Below, one piece after another: positions 18,300 to 27,417 of a stretch of DNA of 64,000 nucleotides. The stretch lies in NCBI RefSeq assembly GCF_011250635.1, contig NZ_JAANNP010000002.1, positions 194,478 to 258,477 of the forward strand, written 5' to 3'. Numbering within the stretch: the first letter of the stretch is position 1; every line of letters begins with the position of its first letter. The notes under the pieces were generated by a model. It saw only the letters and a program-made list of their open reading frames with translations. It was not told the DNA's origin and did no database searches. The translations under genes and the position numbers were made by a program. This DNA comes from Motilibacter deserti (GTDB lineage: Bacteria > Actinomycetota > Actinomycetes > Motilibacterales > Motilibacteraceae).

Positions 18300-19261
18300 G
18301 CTCGGCCGTGCGCGGTGAGGAAGCCCTCGACGATCGCGCAGAGCTCGTCGGTGACCGGCCCCCCGAGTGCCGCGGAGAGGGCGTGGGCCGGCAGCGCGGC
18401 CGCGTCGGCGGCGTCCAGTGACCGGACCGACGCGTAGCCTTCGGCCCACTCGCCACAGGCGCTCTCGAGCTCGAGCCAGGTCCTCGCGCCCGCGACGGCC
18501 GGCGCCACCTCGCCGAGAGGGTCCGCCTCCAGACAGCCTTCGAAGCCGTCGACCGCCAGCAGGCCGTCCACGCCCGTGGCGGCGACGGCCGCCGGCCCGA
18601 GCGCGCCGTGGACCAGCCCGTGGGCACGGCGGCGGCCCGCGCGGGCGAGCCGGTCCACGACAGCCGCGTAGCCGGCCGTGAGCAGCGCGGCCCGGCTGCC
18701 GCGGGCTGCGGGCGGGACGGGGCGCGGCGCCGCAGGGCGGCGTACGAAGCCGTGCGGGCGCGCCCAGCCGTCCGCATGCGCGTGCAGGGCCGCGGCCAGC
18801 GCGCCCAGGTCGCCGGGGCCGGGCGGCGCCGTGGACGCGGACACATTGGGCAGGTGCTCGAACAGCACCGCGTGCCGGACCGTACCCGTGCGGGTGCCGG
18901 GCGTCGGCACGGCCCGCGTGCCCGGCTCCACCACGGTCGCCACCGAGGCGCCGCACGTGGTCGGGAGGACATGCGGGGTGCGCGCGACCCCCGCCCGACC
19001 CACCGCCCGCATCCAGGCCAGCTCGCTGTAGACCTCGGCCCGGCGCTGGGCCCCGGGCGCGGAGACCCGCAGCACCGCGGGCGCCCCGTCCGGGAGCTCG
19101 ACGCGGTAGGCGGAGGAGCCGGTCCGTGCGGCACCCTCATGCGGCGCGAGTGCGGCTCCGCGGCCGCCGAGGCCGTCCAGGCCGTAGTGGGCGAGCGCGA
19201 GGAGAGCGACCGGGTCGACGTCCCGGTGTGCCATGCCCCCCGCACCAGGTCGCACGTCCAT
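18293..19261 (-). CDS. Phosphotransferase-fold protein with degenerate catalytic loop
   Basis: A 322-residue protein with the layout of the aminoglycoside phosphotransferase / choline kinase-like fold: a nucleotide-lobe-like N-terminus (SSAYRVELPDGAPAVLRVSAPG near 49-70), a hinge-like LFEHLPNV (133-140) and an HG-x-L loop at 218-221. Active enzymes have HGDLxxxN; here it is HGALGPAAV, so the catalytic Asp is Ala and the Asn is missing, while the downstream VDGFEG keeps an acidic position. It may be a pseudokinase or bind a sugar or nucleotide without phosphorylating it. The ATG at 19261 has GAGGGGAG 4-5 nt ahead; an internal ATG at 19234 is a weaker choice. It lies between the sugar importer and the DeoR regulator and may belong to that system. 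Confidence 0.7.
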   Translation of the reverse strand: MDVRPGAGGMAHRDVDPVALLALAHYGLDGLGGRGAALAPHEGAARTGSSAYRVELPDGAPAVLRVSAPGAQRRAEVYSELAWMRAVGRAGVARTPHVLPTTCGASVATVVEPGTRAVPTPGTRTGTVRHAVLFEHLPNVSASTAPPGPGDLGALAAALHAHADGWARPHGFVRRPAAPRPVPPAARGSRAALLTAGYAAVVDRLARAGRRRAHGLVHGALGPAAVAATGVDGLLAVDGFEGCLEADPLGEVAPAVAGARTWLELESACGEWAEGYASVRSLDAADAAALPAHALSAALGGPVTDELCAIVEGFLTAHGRAA

Positions 19262-19465
19262 GTCGCTCCCCTCGCGTCGCTTCCCTTCCCCCAACCCCGC
19301 AGTACGAGGAAAAACCCGGCGTGTTACGCCAAGGCGGCCGCAGATGTAAAAGGTGGGCAACCGTTCGGGCACGCGCCGCCGACGTCGCCGATATCCTCGG
19401 GCGGTGGCTCCCGTCGCGCGGACCGACGTCCGCCACCCCGCGCCGCGCAGTGGCGGCCCTGCCAC

Positions 19466-20320
19466 ATGACCGAGCCCGACGCGGGTGCCGCGGTGGGCGC
19501 ATCTGCTGACTCTGACTTCAGGGAAGTCGAGACCCGTGATCGGGCTCAGCGGTGGAGCCTGCTCCTCGACCTGCTCGCGCAGCGCCAGCGGCTGTCGGTG
19601 GCCGAGGTGGCCGAGGAGATCGGCGTCTCCGAGGCGACCGTCCGGCGCGACTTCAGCGCGCTGGCCCGCCAGCAGCTCGTCACGCGCACCCACGGGGGAG
19701 TGGTCGCCGCAGCCGTCGCGTACGGGCTGCCCGCCCGCTACCGGGCCCGCTCCGACAGCGACGCGAAGGACCGCATCGCCGCCGTCGCCGCGGACCTCGC
19801 CCGGCCCGGGACGGTCGTCGGCTTCAACGGGGGCACGACGACCACGGCGACCGCACGTCAGCTGGGCTCGCGCACCGACCTCGCCGAGGGGCCGGCCAGG
19901 CCGGCCGTCACCGTGGTGACGAACGCATTGAACATCGCCATGGAGATGGTCCTGCGCCCGCACGTCAAGACCGTCGTGCTCGGCGGGGTCGCCCGGTCGC
20001 AGGCGTACGAGCTGAGCGGCCCGCTCGCCGCACTGGTGCTCGAGGAGCTCTGGCTGGACGTGCTGATCCTCGGCGTCGACGGCATCTCGGTGGAGGGCGG
20101 CGCCCGGTGCCGGCACGAGGGCGAGGCCGGGATCAGCGGCCTGATGGCGCGGCGGGCCGAGCGGGTCGTGGTCGCGGCCACCTCGGACAAGCTCGGCTCG
20201 CGCAGCTTCGCGCGCATCTGCGGGATCTCAACCGTGCACACCCTCGTCACGGACTCCGGCGCCGACCCGGCGAAGGTGCAGGCGCTGGACGCCGCGGGCG
20301 TGGAGGTGCTGCGGGTCTGA
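19466..20320 (+). CDS. DeoR-family transcriptional regulator of sugar metabolism
   Basis: A 284-residue repressor. The N-terminal helix-turn-helix (about 27-80) reads LLAQRQRLSVAEVAEEIGVS then EATVRRDFSALARQQLVTRT, and a sugar-phosphate-sensing domain follows: VVGFNGGTTTTATARQL, VVTNALNIAMEM, VVLGGVARSQAYELSGPLA and DVLILGVDGIS. DeoR proteins usually release DNA when a phosphorylated sugar is bound. It is divergent from the phosphotransferase-like gene and close to the importer, its most likely target. The ATG lacks a clear Shine-Dalgarno sequence. Confidence 0.88.
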   Translation: MTEPDAGAAVGASADSDFREVETRDRAQRWSLLLDLLAQRQRLSVAEVAEEIGVSEATVRRDFSALARQQLVTRTHGGVVAAAVAYGLPARYRARSDSDAKDRIAAVAADLARPGTVVGFNGGTTTTATARQLGSRTDLAEGPARPAVTVVTNALNIAMEMVLRPHVKTVVLGGVARSQAYELSGPLAALVLEELWLDVLILGVDGISVEGGARCRHEGEAGISGLMARRAERVVVAATSDKLGSRSFARICGISTVHTLVTDSGADPAKVQALDAAGVEVLRV

Positions 20321-20427
20321 GGGTGTTGCCCGTGTGACGCTGTTGCGGGTCTGACGGTGCTGCGCGTCCGATGGGTGCTTCGGACTGGACGTGCCGCGCG
20401 CCTCAGCGTGCCGGACGCTACCCGCGC

Positions 20428-20486
20428 GACGGGAAGAGCGTCACGCTCCCGCCGCGGATGGCGGCGAGCGTGACGCTCTTCCCGTC
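20428..20486. terminator. Very strong bidirectional hairpin
   Basis: A perfect 21-bp inverted repeat (20428-20448 with 20466-20486) around a 17-nt centre that itself holds CCGCC/GGCGG, giving nearly 26 paired bases. It sits between the convergent DeoR and hexosaminidase genes and is the longest perfect hairpin seen in the window. Confidence 0.8.
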
Positions 20487-20498
20487 AGGGCCAGCAGG

Positions 20499-22892
20499 TC
20501 AGGCCGCGGGGCGCACCCCCGTCCCCGCCGCCGCAGCCGACGTCGGCGGCCACTGCGCGAGCAGCTCCAGCAGCAGTGCCTTGCCCTCCGCGCTGATCTT
20601 CGCCGGCCGCAGGGCGCCGATCGCGCCGCGCAGCTGCTGGACGTAGCCGCTCACCGCCGTCGCGTTCGCGCCCGCCTCCGCGGTCTGGGCCAGGCTCACG
20701 ATGTCGAGCAGGTCGCGGTAGGTGCTGGCGACGATGCCGCCCGAGGCTCGCAGCGACGACAGTGCCGTGCGGATCTCGGTGATGCTCGCCGCGGTCACCG
20801 CGAAGGTGATGCTCGTCGTCGTCGCGCCGGCGGTGACAGTGAGCGTCGCGGTGTAGTGGCCCGGCCCGGCGTAGGTGTGGCTCGCGCTGACCGCGTAGAG
20901 CGAGTTCACCCGCGGGGCCAGGGTGTTGGCGTAGACGCCGGGCGTCCCGGTCAGCGTCGCCGTGCTCGTGGTGCCGTCGCCCCAGTCGATCGTCGCGGTC
21001 GGGCTCGCCCCGGGAGTCCCGGTGAGGGCGGGCAGCGCGAGCGTGGCCACCTGGCCGCTCACGGCGTACGGGTAGGTGTTGGTGACGTTGACGTCGGCCG
21101 CGGTGAGGTCGGCCCGCCACGGGACGAGGGGCGAGGGGTAGAAGTTGACGCCCATCGCGGTCCACCGCGCGCCCTGGGCGGCGAGGCGCACCTTGAACTC
21201 GTCGAACGTCCGCCCCGGGACGCCGGCCGGCGACCAGCCGAGCTCGGCGATCGCGGGGAGCCGCGGGAAGTAGAGGTACTCGGCGTCCGAGAGGTTCTTG
21301 ACGGTCTCGGACCACAGCGCGCCCTCGACCCCGATGACGTCGGACTCGGTGACGGCCGGAAGCACCTCGCCGGTGGAGGTGGTGCGGGCCGGGACGAGCG
21401 TCGCCGGGTCCCAGTTGTAGGCGGTGTCGACGTCACAGCCGCGCGGGCAGGCCCAGTTGAGCCCGATCGGCGTGACCGGCCCGTTCGGGTTGGTGGTGCG
21501 GGAGGTGACGTACTTCTGGTCGACGTACGCCCGGTCGGCGGGGGACATCACGACCTTCATGCCCTTCTGCACGGCGCGGCGGGCGGAGTCCCCGCCGGAG
21601 CCCGTGCCGCCGGTGCCCCAGAACTGCACGACGCCCTGCGGCATCCCGGGTTGCCCGAAGTCTCCTTCGGAGATCTCGTTCCAGCCCATGACGATCTTGC
21701 CGGCGGCGCCGACGATCGGCGCCTCGCGGTTGATGAAGTCGGCGTACTGCTGCTGGGTGAGGATCGTCGTCGGGACCTCGTCACCGCCGATGTGGTAGTA
21801 CGGCCCGGGCGTGAGCGCGCTCAGCTGGTTGATGACGTCCGTCAGCAGGGCCCAGGTGTTCGGGCTGTCCGGGCAGAGCGCGCTGTAGCCCACGTCGCCG
21901 CTGAGGTTCCACCTCGGCGGCTTGTTGGCGCTGCAGTTGATGTCCGGGTGGATGTCGGCGTACGCCATGATCGCCGCGTTCGTGTGCCCGGGGGTGTCGA
22001 TCTCCGGCACGATCGTGACGAAGCGGCTCGCGGCGTACTGCACGACGTCGACGTACTCCGCCTGCGTCCAGTAGCCACCGGGGGAGTTGTCGATCCCGAA
22101 CTGGGCGCCGATCGTGGTCAGCTCGGGACGGCCGTTGATCGCGATGCGCCAGCCCTGGTCGTCGGCCAGGTGCAGGTGCAGCGTGTTGATCTTGTACATC
22201 GAGATCTCGTCGATGATCCGCTTCACGGTGTCGACGGTCTGGAAGTGCCGGGCGATGTCGAGCATCGCCCCGCGATAGCCGAAGCGCGGCTCGTCGGTGA
22301 TGGAGACGCCCGGCACCGTCCACGGCCCCGGGCGCACCGTCGGGCTCTCCACCCAGGCGGGCAGCAGCTGGCGCAGGGTCTGCACCCCGTTGAACGCGCC
22401 GTGCGCCGTGTGCGCGCGGACGACCACGCCCGTGCTGCCGGACTCGAGGGTGTAGCCCTCGTCACCGAGGGACGTCGCACCGTCCAGCGCGAGGGCGAGC
22501 GTGCCGGGCTGCGGTGCCCCCGTGGACACCGGCAGCGCGTAGCCCGTCGACGGGCGCAGCACCGCGGCCAGCTGCTGCGCGACGGCGAGCGCGCCCTGCG
22601 CAGCGACGATCCGGGTGTCGGCGGAGAGCGTGAAGGACTGCCCGCTGCGCAAGGACATCTCCTGCGGGAGCGGGACGAGCTGGGGCGCCGTCACGGGCGC
22701 CACGGCGGCCTGGGCCGCCGGCGTACCGGACACAGCGGCGGTGAGGGACGCGGCCCCGAGCGAGCCGGCGAGCAGCGCGGTGAGCACGCGGCGCGCCCGC
22801 GGGACCGCGCCGCGTCGGGCGGGGTGATGGCTGCGGGGGTTCTTCGGCGCGGGCGGTACGGCCGACGCGTCCGGGATCGACGGGATGGGCAA
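20499..22892 (-). CDS. Secreted beta-N-acetylhexosaminidase (GH20)
   Basis: A 797-residue exported glycosidase that removes terminal beta-GlcNAc or GalNAc. The N-terminal signal has basic residues (RARR near 32-35), a hydrophobic core and an AQA|A type site near 62. A GH20b domain (about 68-190) precedes the GH20 barrel (about 195-555). The catalytic Asp371-Glu372 pair is in YYHIGGDEV, and [13 protein letters not shown] is also typical. A PKD-type domain (about 595-665, ending in [15 protein letters not shown]) and a helical FIVAR-like segment follow. The start I favour is the TTG at 22892, which has GGAGG 6 nt ahead and puts the signal peptide close to the N-terminus; no ATG fits. It probably feeds chito-oligosaccharide or glycan fragments to the cell. 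Confidence 0.9.
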   Translation of the reverse strand: MPIPSIPDASAVPPAPKNPRSHHPARRGAVPRARRVLTALLAGSLGAASLTAAVSGTPAAQAAVAPVTAPQLVPLPQEMSLRSGQSFTLSADTRIVAAQGALAVAQQLAAVLRPSTGYALPVSTGAPQPGTLALALDGATSLGDEGYTLESGSTGVVVRAHTAHGAFNGVQTLRQLLPAWVESPTVRPGPWTVPGVSITDEPRFGYRGAMLDIARHFQTVDTVKRIIDEISMYKINTLHLHLADDQGWRIAINGRPELTTIGAQFGIDNSPGGYWTQAEYVDVVQYAASRFVTIVPEIDTPGHTNAAIMAYADIHPDINCSANKPPRWNLSGDVGYSALCPDSPNTWALLTDVINQLSALTPGPYYHIGGDEVPTTILTQQQYADFINREAPIVGAAGKIVMGWNEISEGDFGQPGMPQGVVQFWGTGGTGSGGDSARRAVQKGMKVVMSPADRAYVDQKYVTSRTTNPNGPVTPIGLNWACPRGCDVDTAYNWDPATLVPARTTSTGEVLPAVTESDVIGVEGALWSETVKNLSDAEYLYFPRLPAIAELGWSPAGVPGRTFDEFKVRLAAQGARWTAMGVNFYPSPLVPWRADLTAADVNVTNTYPYAVSGQVATLALPALTGTPGASPTATIDWGDGTTSTATLTGTPGVYANTLAPRVNSLYAVSASHTYAGPGHYTATLTVTAGATTTSITFAVTAASITEIRTALSSLRASGGIVASTYRDLLDIVSLAQTAEAGANATAVSGYVQQLRGAIGALRPAKISAEGKALLLELLAQWPPTSAAAAGTGVRPAA

Positions 22893-23093
22893 GGCAGGCC
22901 TCCAGGAGCGCAGGGGAGCTCGGGCCGTCGGCCGGGTGTGCCGGCGGCATGGAGATGGCGCGGGCGGCGGCGAGAGCGGCCAGAGCGCAGCCCCTCCCAC
23001 TGCGGCGGAGGGCTGCCGGTCGCGACGTCTGGCCGAGCGTCGTGACCGAATCGCATCGGGGTCGCCCCGAAACGCGCACAAGTCGTCGTCCTG

Positions 23094-23107
23094 CCCGAAT
23101 ATTCGGG
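23094..23107. promoter_or_regulatory. Perfect 14-bp palindrome, putative operator
   Basis: CCCGAATATTCGGG is fully self-complementary and contains an A/T-only core unusual for this GC level. It lies about 200 bp before the GH20 start and 220 bp before ppgK, in their shared upstream region. Confidence 0.45.
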
Positions 23108-23180
23108 GACCTGTCGGGCGGAAGTCAACAGTTGGGGAAGTCGGAATTGCCGGGCTGTCCGCGGGCTGTGCGTGTGCTGG

Positions 23181-23255
23181 TCCGTGCCCTGTCCGTGCGC
23201 TGTCCGTGCGCTGTCCGTGCGCTGTCCGTGCCCTGTCCGTGCCATCTCCGTGGCG
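23181..23255. repeat. 11-bp tandem repeat array
   Basis: Six consecutive 11-bp units beginning TCCGTGC (consensus TCCGTGCGCTG, with CCTG and CATC end variants), plus a partial seventh, run from 23181 to 23255. The period is close to one DNA helical turn. The array ends about 70 bp before the ppgK start. Confidence 0.85.
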
Positions 23256-23325
23256 CGCGGACGGCGCGCGCACGTCAGCGGGCACCGGAGGGGAGCGAGG
23301 AGCAGCGGTCGGGTATGCATGTGCC

Positions 23326-24141
23326 ATGTCCGACGAGATCGCTTCCCCCACCTCCGTTGCCACCGCGGGTACGCCGGGCCGCGGCGCTGCCCCGCAGACC
23401 GGCCGGGGCTTCGGCGTCGACATCGGCGGGAGCGGCGTCAAGGGCGCCCCGGTCGACCTGGCCACCGGCGAGCTGCTCGACGAGCGCTACCGGATCCCGA
23501 CCCCGCAGCCGGCGACTCCCGAGGCGGTGGCCGAGGCCGTCGCCGAGGTCTGCGCGCACTTCGAGTGGACCGGCCCGCTCGGCTGCACCGTCCCGGCCGT
23601 CGTCACCTCGGGCGTCGCCCGCAGTGCCGCGAACATCGACAAGTCCTGGATCGGCACGGACGTCGAGGCCCTGCTGCGCAAGGCGACCGGGGCCTCAGCG
23701 GTGGCGGCCGTCAACGACGCCGACGCCGCCGGGGTCGCCGAGGTGGCCTACGGCGCGGCCAAGGGCCGGGGCGGGGTGGTCATCGTGCTGACCCTCGGGA
23801 CCGGCATCGGCAGCGCGCTCGTCGTCGACGGCGTCCTCGTCCCCAACACCGAGCTCGGCCACCTCGAGATCGACGGGCACGACGCGGAGAAGCGCGCGGC
23901 GGACTCGGCGCGTGAGCGCGAGGACCTCTCGTGGAAGGACTGGGCGGCCCGGCTCGACCGCTACCTCAAGCACGTCGAGATGCTGTTCTCGCCGTCGTTG
24001 TTCGTCCTTGGGGGCGGCGTCAGCAAGAAGTCGGAGAAATTCCTCCCGCTGCTCTCGCTGGACACGCCCGTCATCCCGGCGGAGCTGCGCAACAACGCCG
24101 GGATCGCCGGTGCCGCGCTGCTCGCGGCCGGCCGCGGCTGA
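23326..24141 (+). CDS. ppgK: Polyphosphate glucokinase (ROK family)
   Basis: A 271-residue ROK-family kinase that phosphorylates glucose with inorganic polyphosphate or ATP, the usual glucose entry enzyme in actinobacteria. The phosphate loop is [20 protein letters not shown] (about 29-48), and [15 protein letters not shown] and the glucose-contacting [18 protein letters not shown] follow. [13 protein letters not shown] is characteristic of the polyphosphate-using group. The C-terminus [14 protein letters not shown] is also typical. The ATG at 23326 has no good Shine-Dalgarno sequence. It is divergent from the secreted hexosaminidase. Confidence 0.92.
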   Translation: MSDEIASPTSVATAGTPGRGAAPQTGRGFGVDIGGSGVKGAPVDLATGELLDERYRIPTPQPATPEAVAEAVAEVCAHFEWTGPLGCTVPAVVTSGVARSAANIDKSWIGTDVEALLRKATGASAVAAVNDADAAGVAEVAYGAAKGRGGVVIVLTLGTGIGSALVVDGVLVPNTELGHLEIDGHDAEKRAADSAREREDLSWKDWAARLDRYLKHVEMLFSPSLFVLGGGVSKKSEKFLPLLSLDTPVIPAELRNNAGIAGAALLAAGRG

Positions 24142-24219
24142 CGGCCGGTCGTCCGGGAACGCCGGCGGGCCGCCCGTCGTCGTCCCGTCGGTTGTCGGTG
24201 CGAGCAGACGGGTGGGCGC

Positions 24220-25116
24220 GTGACTGGGGGCAGGCATCGGCGTCCGGGCCTTGACGAGGACGCGCCGGAGGCCGTGCCCGGCCCGGCCGGAGTCCTCGTC
24301 GACGGCGCCGGAGAAGGGTCGGCCGGCGACGGGGTAGGCCCGGCACCGGCGTACGTCCCGCGCCGTGCGCGCCCCGAGCCGGCGGCGCGTGCCGTGGCGG
24401 TGGAGGGCCCGGTGCCGGGCCAGAGCCTGGTGCCGGACGAAGCCGGAGGCCCGGGAGCGCAGGCGGTCGAGGCCCCGGTGCCCGAGCCGGTGCCGGCCGG
24501 GCCGGCTCGCCGCGAGATCGGCCCGCGGGGCCGCCGGGCGCGCGCCCGACGCGTGGCCCGGCGCCGGCGCGCGCTGGCGCTGCGGGAGGCGGCGTTCCTC
24601 GCCGTGGCCGCGGTCCTGGGCGCCGTCCTCATCAAGGCGTTCCTCGTCGAGGCGTTCTACATCCCCTCCGGCAGCATGGAGCAGACGCTGCACGGGTGCG
24701 AGGGCTGCTCGGGCAACGACCGGGTGCTGGTCTGGAAGCTGGGCACCCGTCTCGGGGACCCGGAGCGTGGCGACATCGTCGTCTTCGGCACCGAGGGCAC
24801 GAGGTACGCCCAGCTCTCCTCCGAGCGCGACGTCATCAAGCGCGTGATCGGCGTGGGGGGCGACGAGGTCCGCTGCTGCGACCCGCAGGGCCGGGTCGTG
24901 GTCAACGGCGAGCCCCTCGACGAGCCCTACGTCTACGAGGACAACTCGATGGCGTTCGGGCCCGTGACGGTGCCCGCCGACCAGCTCTGGGTCATGGGGG
25001 ACCACCGCAGCGACTCGCAGGACTCGCGCTTCGTCGGCCCGATCCCGGTGGAGAACGTCGTCGGCCAGGCCTTCGTCCGGGTGTGGCCGCTGCACCGCCT
25101 CGGGCTGCTGCACTGA
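24220..25116 (+). CDS. lepB: Signal peptidase I with long cytoplasmic extension
   Basis: A 298-residue membrane serine protease that cleaves signal peptides of exported proteins. After about 118 residues of acidic/proline-rich and then strongly arginine-rich cytoplasmic sequence comes one membrane segment (about 122-145). The catalytic Ser152 is in FYIPSGSME and the catalytic Lys207 in RDVIKRVIG. The late box GDHRSDSQDSRFVGPI is typical. A CEGCSGND insert after the Ser box has two cysteines, and CC occurs near 219. The GTG at 24220 is the best available start, though its ribosome binding site is weak and the extension length is therefore uncertain. It is not in the rplS neighbourhood where actinobacterial lepB often lies. 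Confidence 0.9.
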   Translation: MTGGRHRRPGLDEDAPEAVPGPAGVLVDGAGEGSAGDGVGPAPAYVPRRARPEPAARAVAVEGPVPGQSLVPDEAGGPGAQAVEAPVPEPVPAGPARREIGPRGRRARARRVARRRRALALREAAFLAVAAVLGAVLIKAFLVEAFYIPSGSMEQTLHGCEGCSGNDRVLVWKLGTRLGDPERGDIVVFGTEGTRYAQLSSERDVIKRVIGVGGDEVRCCDPQGRVVVNGEPLDEPYVYEDNSMAFGPVTVPADQLWVMGDHRSDSQDSRFVGPIPVENVVGQAFVRVWPLHRLGLLH

Positions 25117-25120
25117 GGCG

Positions 25121-25141
25121 GCCGGGCCCGTCCGGCCCGGC
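25121..25141. terminator. Terminator hairpin between lepB and hisN
   Basis: GCCGGGCC (25121-25128) pairs with GGCCCGGC (25134-25141) across a 5-nt loop, 5 nt after the lepB stop. Confidence 0.55.
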
Positions 25142-25162
25142 GCGCTGCCACATTGAGCCGGC

Positions 25163-25242
25163 GGACGCACCGCCTCAGCCGGCCGCGGGACGCAGGGGCG
25201 CAGCCGGCCGCGGGACGCACCGCCTCAGCCGGCCGCGGGACG
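25163..25242. repeat. 30-bp direct repeat at the hisN 3' end
   Basis: The 30-bp sequence at 25163-25192 (begins GGACGCACCGCC) recurs exactly at 25213-25242, period 50. A shortened third copy (CAGCCGGCCGCGGGACG) starts at 25201. The right copy carries the last codons and stop of hisN, so the left copies look like a local duplication of the gene's tail. Confidence 0.8.
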
Positions 25243-26091
25243 GAGGGCGGCAAGTACGTCGTCGTGCAGCAGCCCGTTGGTGGCCAGCGCGCTGCCACCG
25301 GCCGGCCCCGGGACGCCGCCGAGGTCGGTGAACCGCCCGCCCGCCTCGCGCACGAGCAGGTCGAGCGCGGCGAGGTCGTGGAGCGCGACCTCGGGCTCGG
25401 CCGCCACGTCGACGGCCCCCTCGGCGACGAGGCAGTAGGACCAGAAGTCGCCGAACGCCCGGGTCCGCCACGCCGTGTCCAGCAGGCCGAGGAACGCCGG
25501 CCGGCGGGCGCCCCACGCGTCGAGCGAGGAGTAGGACACCGAGGCGTCGACGAGCCGGGAGACGCCCGAGGCGGCCAGCCGGCGCGGCTCGGACCGGCCC
25601 TCCTGCCCCCAGGCGCCGGCTCCGCGTGCCGCCCACCAGCGGCGCCCGAGCGCCGGCGCGGACACGACGGACACGACGACCTCGTCGCCGTCCAGCAGCG
25701 CGATCAGCGTCGCCCACGCGGGCACGCCGCGGACGAAGTTCTTCGTGCCGTCGATCGGGTCGACCACCCAGCGGCGCGGCCCCTGGCCGGTGTCCGGCAG
25801 CTCCTCGCCGTGGACGGCGTCGTCGGGGCGCTCGGCCGCGAGCGTCGCGCGCACCTGCTCCTCGACGGCCCGGTCGGCGTCGGTGACCGGCGTCGCGTCC
25901 GGCTTGGACTCCACCCGCAGGTCCTGCGCGCGGAAGCGGGCGAGGGTCGTCAGGTCGGCCGCGTCGGCGAGCCGCAGCCCCAGCTCGAGGTCGGCGGCGT
26001 ACGCCCCGGTCGCCCCGGCGGCGACAGTAGCCGCAGACGCCGCGGAGGCCGGGCCGGGGGACGAGGAACGGGGGGGCACGGAGGAGGACAC
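25225..26091 (-). CDS. hisN: Histidinol-phosphatase, inositol monophosphatase family
   Basis: A 288-residue Mg-dependent phosphatase for the penultimate step of histidine synthesis. Inositol-monophosphatase motifs are present: GEELPD (about 95-100), the metal site [15 protein letters not shown] (about 108-122) and the late [14 protein letters not shown]. The neighbourhood with rsgA, aroA and sigR is the conserved actinobacterial setting of hisN. The GTG at 26091 is the longest start but lacks a Shine-Dalgarno sequence, and the first 30 residues are low complexity, so the true start may lie nearer codon 30. Confidence 0.88.
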   Translation of the reverse strand: MSSSVPPRSSSPGPASAASAATVAAGATGAYAADLELGLRLADAADLTTLARFRAQDLRVESKPDATPVTDADRAVEEQVRATLAAERPDDAVHGEELPDTGQGPRRWVVDPIDGTKNFVRGVPAWATLIALLDGDEVVVSVVSAPALGRRWWAARGAGAWGQEGRSEPRRLAASGVSRLVDASVSYSSLDAWGARRPAFLGLLDTAWRTRAFGDFWSYCLVAEGAVDVAAEPEVALHDLAALDLLVREAGGRFTDLGGVPGPAGGSALATNGLLHDDVLAALRPAAG

Positions 26092-26252
26092 GGTGGGACG
26101 CTATCGACCGTGCCGCCCGCGTCCGGCGCGGGCTGGCGCATACTTCGCACGGTCGGAACCATGGCGGGAGCGCCGCCGTCGGGGGGGCGGCGACGAGCAC
26201 GGCCGGGCGGACGAGCACCGCCGGGCACCAGAGCACGGGCACGGGAGGGGAC

Positions 26253-26657
26253 ATGGCTGCACTCGGGCGCATCTTCGGACGCCGTCGTGCCGCGGGCCCG
26301 GTCGAGCCCGCGCCGCTGGTCGTGCCCCGCCAGACGCTCGACGGCTGGGTGCTCGACGGCACCCCGCTCGCCCGCAGCGTGCCGCGCGCCGACCAGCGCG
26401 AGCTGGCCCACCTGCTGCACAGCGTCTCCGGCCGGGTCGACACCCCTTGGACGTATTCCCGCGCGGCCGAGATCCTGCTGGCGGCCGGGGACGTCGCGCA
26501 GGCGCACGCCGTCACCTCGGCCTGGCTGCGCCATCCGGCGTCGCGCGCGGCCGAGCACGCCGCGGCCACCCGCTCGCTGACGCGGACGCACGAGCGGGTC
26601 GAGACGCGGCTGGCGTCGGCCGAGCAGCCGCTCGACGTGCAGCGGGCGAACGGTTGA
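26253..26657 (+). CDS. Hypothetical helical protein
   Basis: A 134-residue cytoplasmic protein I cannot assign. The N-terminus is basic (GRIFGRRRA). Residues 28-130 are mostly helical with short repeats of helix-turn-helix size (TYSRAAEILLAAGDVAQAHA, then VTSAWLRHPASRAAEHAAAT), loosely like a single TPR-type unit. No membrane segment or signal. GGGAGGGG precedes the ATG. It is followed after 25 nt by the HAD phosphatase and may share its transcript. Confidence 0.65.
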   Translation: MAALGRIFGRRRAAGPVEPAPLVVPRQTLDGWVLDGTPLARSVPRADQRELAHLLHSVSGRVDTPWTYSRAAEILLAAGDVAQAHAVTSAWLRHPASRAAEHAAATRSLTRTHERVETRLASAEQPLDVQRANG

Positions 26658-26682
26658 GGCACGGCGTCGGGAGGGGCGGGGC

Positions 26683-27417
26683 GTGAGCAGCCAGCCGGGT
26701 GCGTCCGGGCCGGGTCAGGACTACGAGGTCGCACCGGCTCCGCCGGCGTTCCTGTTCGACCTCGACGGCACCCTCATCGACAGCGTCTATCAGCACGTCG
26801 TCGCCTGGCGGCAGGCCCTCGTGTCGGTCGGCATCGACGTCTCGGTGTGGCGGCTGCACCGGCGCATCGGCATGAGCGGCGGGCTCTTCGTCCAGGCGCT
26901 GCTCGCCGAGACCGGCGTCGAGCTGTCGGCGGAGGAGGTCGAGCGGCTGCAGCAGCTGCACGCGGAGGCGTTCGCGCAGCTGCACGGGACCGTCCGCCCG
27001 CTTCCCGGCGCCCGCGAGCTGCTGGCCGAGCTGACCGGCCGCGGCGTCGCCTGGGCCATCGCGACGAGCGGACGCGAGGCGACCGCCCGCCCCGGGCTGG
27101 ACTCGCTCGGGGTGCCCCCCGACGTGCCCGTCGTGACCCGCGACCGCGTCCGCCGGGCCAAGCCCGACCCCGACCTGTTCCTGGCCGCCGCCCGCGCGCT
27201 GGGCGTTGAGGCATCCTCGACCTTCGTCGTGGGCGACAGCGTCTGGGACCTGCTGGCGGCGCGCCGCGCGGGCGCGCTCGGGGTGGGGCTGCAGTCCGGC
27301 GGCTACGGCCGCGAGGAGCTGGAGCGGTCCGGCGCGTTCCGCGTCTACGCCGACCCCGCCGAGATGCTGCTCCACCTGCACGAGCTGGGCGTGCGCGGGG
27401 GTGGCGGGCTTGCCTGA
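26683..27417 (+). CDS. HAD-superfamily phosphatase
   Basis: A 244-residue hydrolase of the phosphoglycolate phosphatase / beta-phosphoglucomutase-like branch. Nucleophile Asp26 and acid/base Asp28 lie in FLFDLDGTL, motif II is the threonine/serine in AIATSGRE, the motif III lysine is in RRAKPDPDLF, and the Mg-binding acids are in VVGDSVWDLLAARRAG. A helical cap domain lies between. The substrate is unknown. The GTG at 26683 has GGGAGGGG ahead. Its 3' end overlaps the start of the SpoIIE-type gene. Confidence 0.87.
   Translation: MSSQPGASGPGQDYEVAPAPPAFLFDLDGTLIDSVYQHVVAWRQALVSVGIDVSVWRLHRRIGMSGGLFVQALLAETGVELSAEEVERLQQLHAEAFAQLHGTVRPLPGARELLAELTGRGVAWAIATSGREATARPGLDSLGVPPDVPVVTRDRVRRAKPDPDLFLAAARALGVEASSTFVVGDSVWDLLAARRAGALGVGLQSGGYGREELERSGAFRVYADPAEMLLHLHELGVRGGGGLA

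Larger units (their letters stand above)
22893..23325. other. Gene-free 433-bp divergent spacer with palindrome and tandem repeats
   Basis: Separates the GH20 gene (leftward) from polyphosphate glucokinase (rightward). It contains the palindrome at 23094-23107 and an 11-bp tandem repeat array at 23181-23255, both listed separately. Frames across it encode only low-complexity peptides from the repeats, so no gene is called. Confidence 0.6.

Noticed and set aside
15925-19245. Minus-strand open frame of over 1,100 codons across the sugar importer
   Set aside because: It is the antisense of four clearly recognisable transporter genes and its protein is arginine/glycine/aspartate-rich with no domain; high G+C DNA commonly leaves such frames open.
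20391-23045. Plus-strand open frame opposite the GH20 gene
   Set aside because: Antisense shadow; runs through the strong hairpin at 20428-20486.
23181-23255. Short repeats considered as a CRISPR array
   Set aside because: The units are 11 bp and directly adjacent, with no spacers, and there are no cas genes.
23311-23316. GGGTAT just before ppgK considered as a SigB-type -10 box
   Set aside because: The -35 position reads GGAG, not a GTT-like box.
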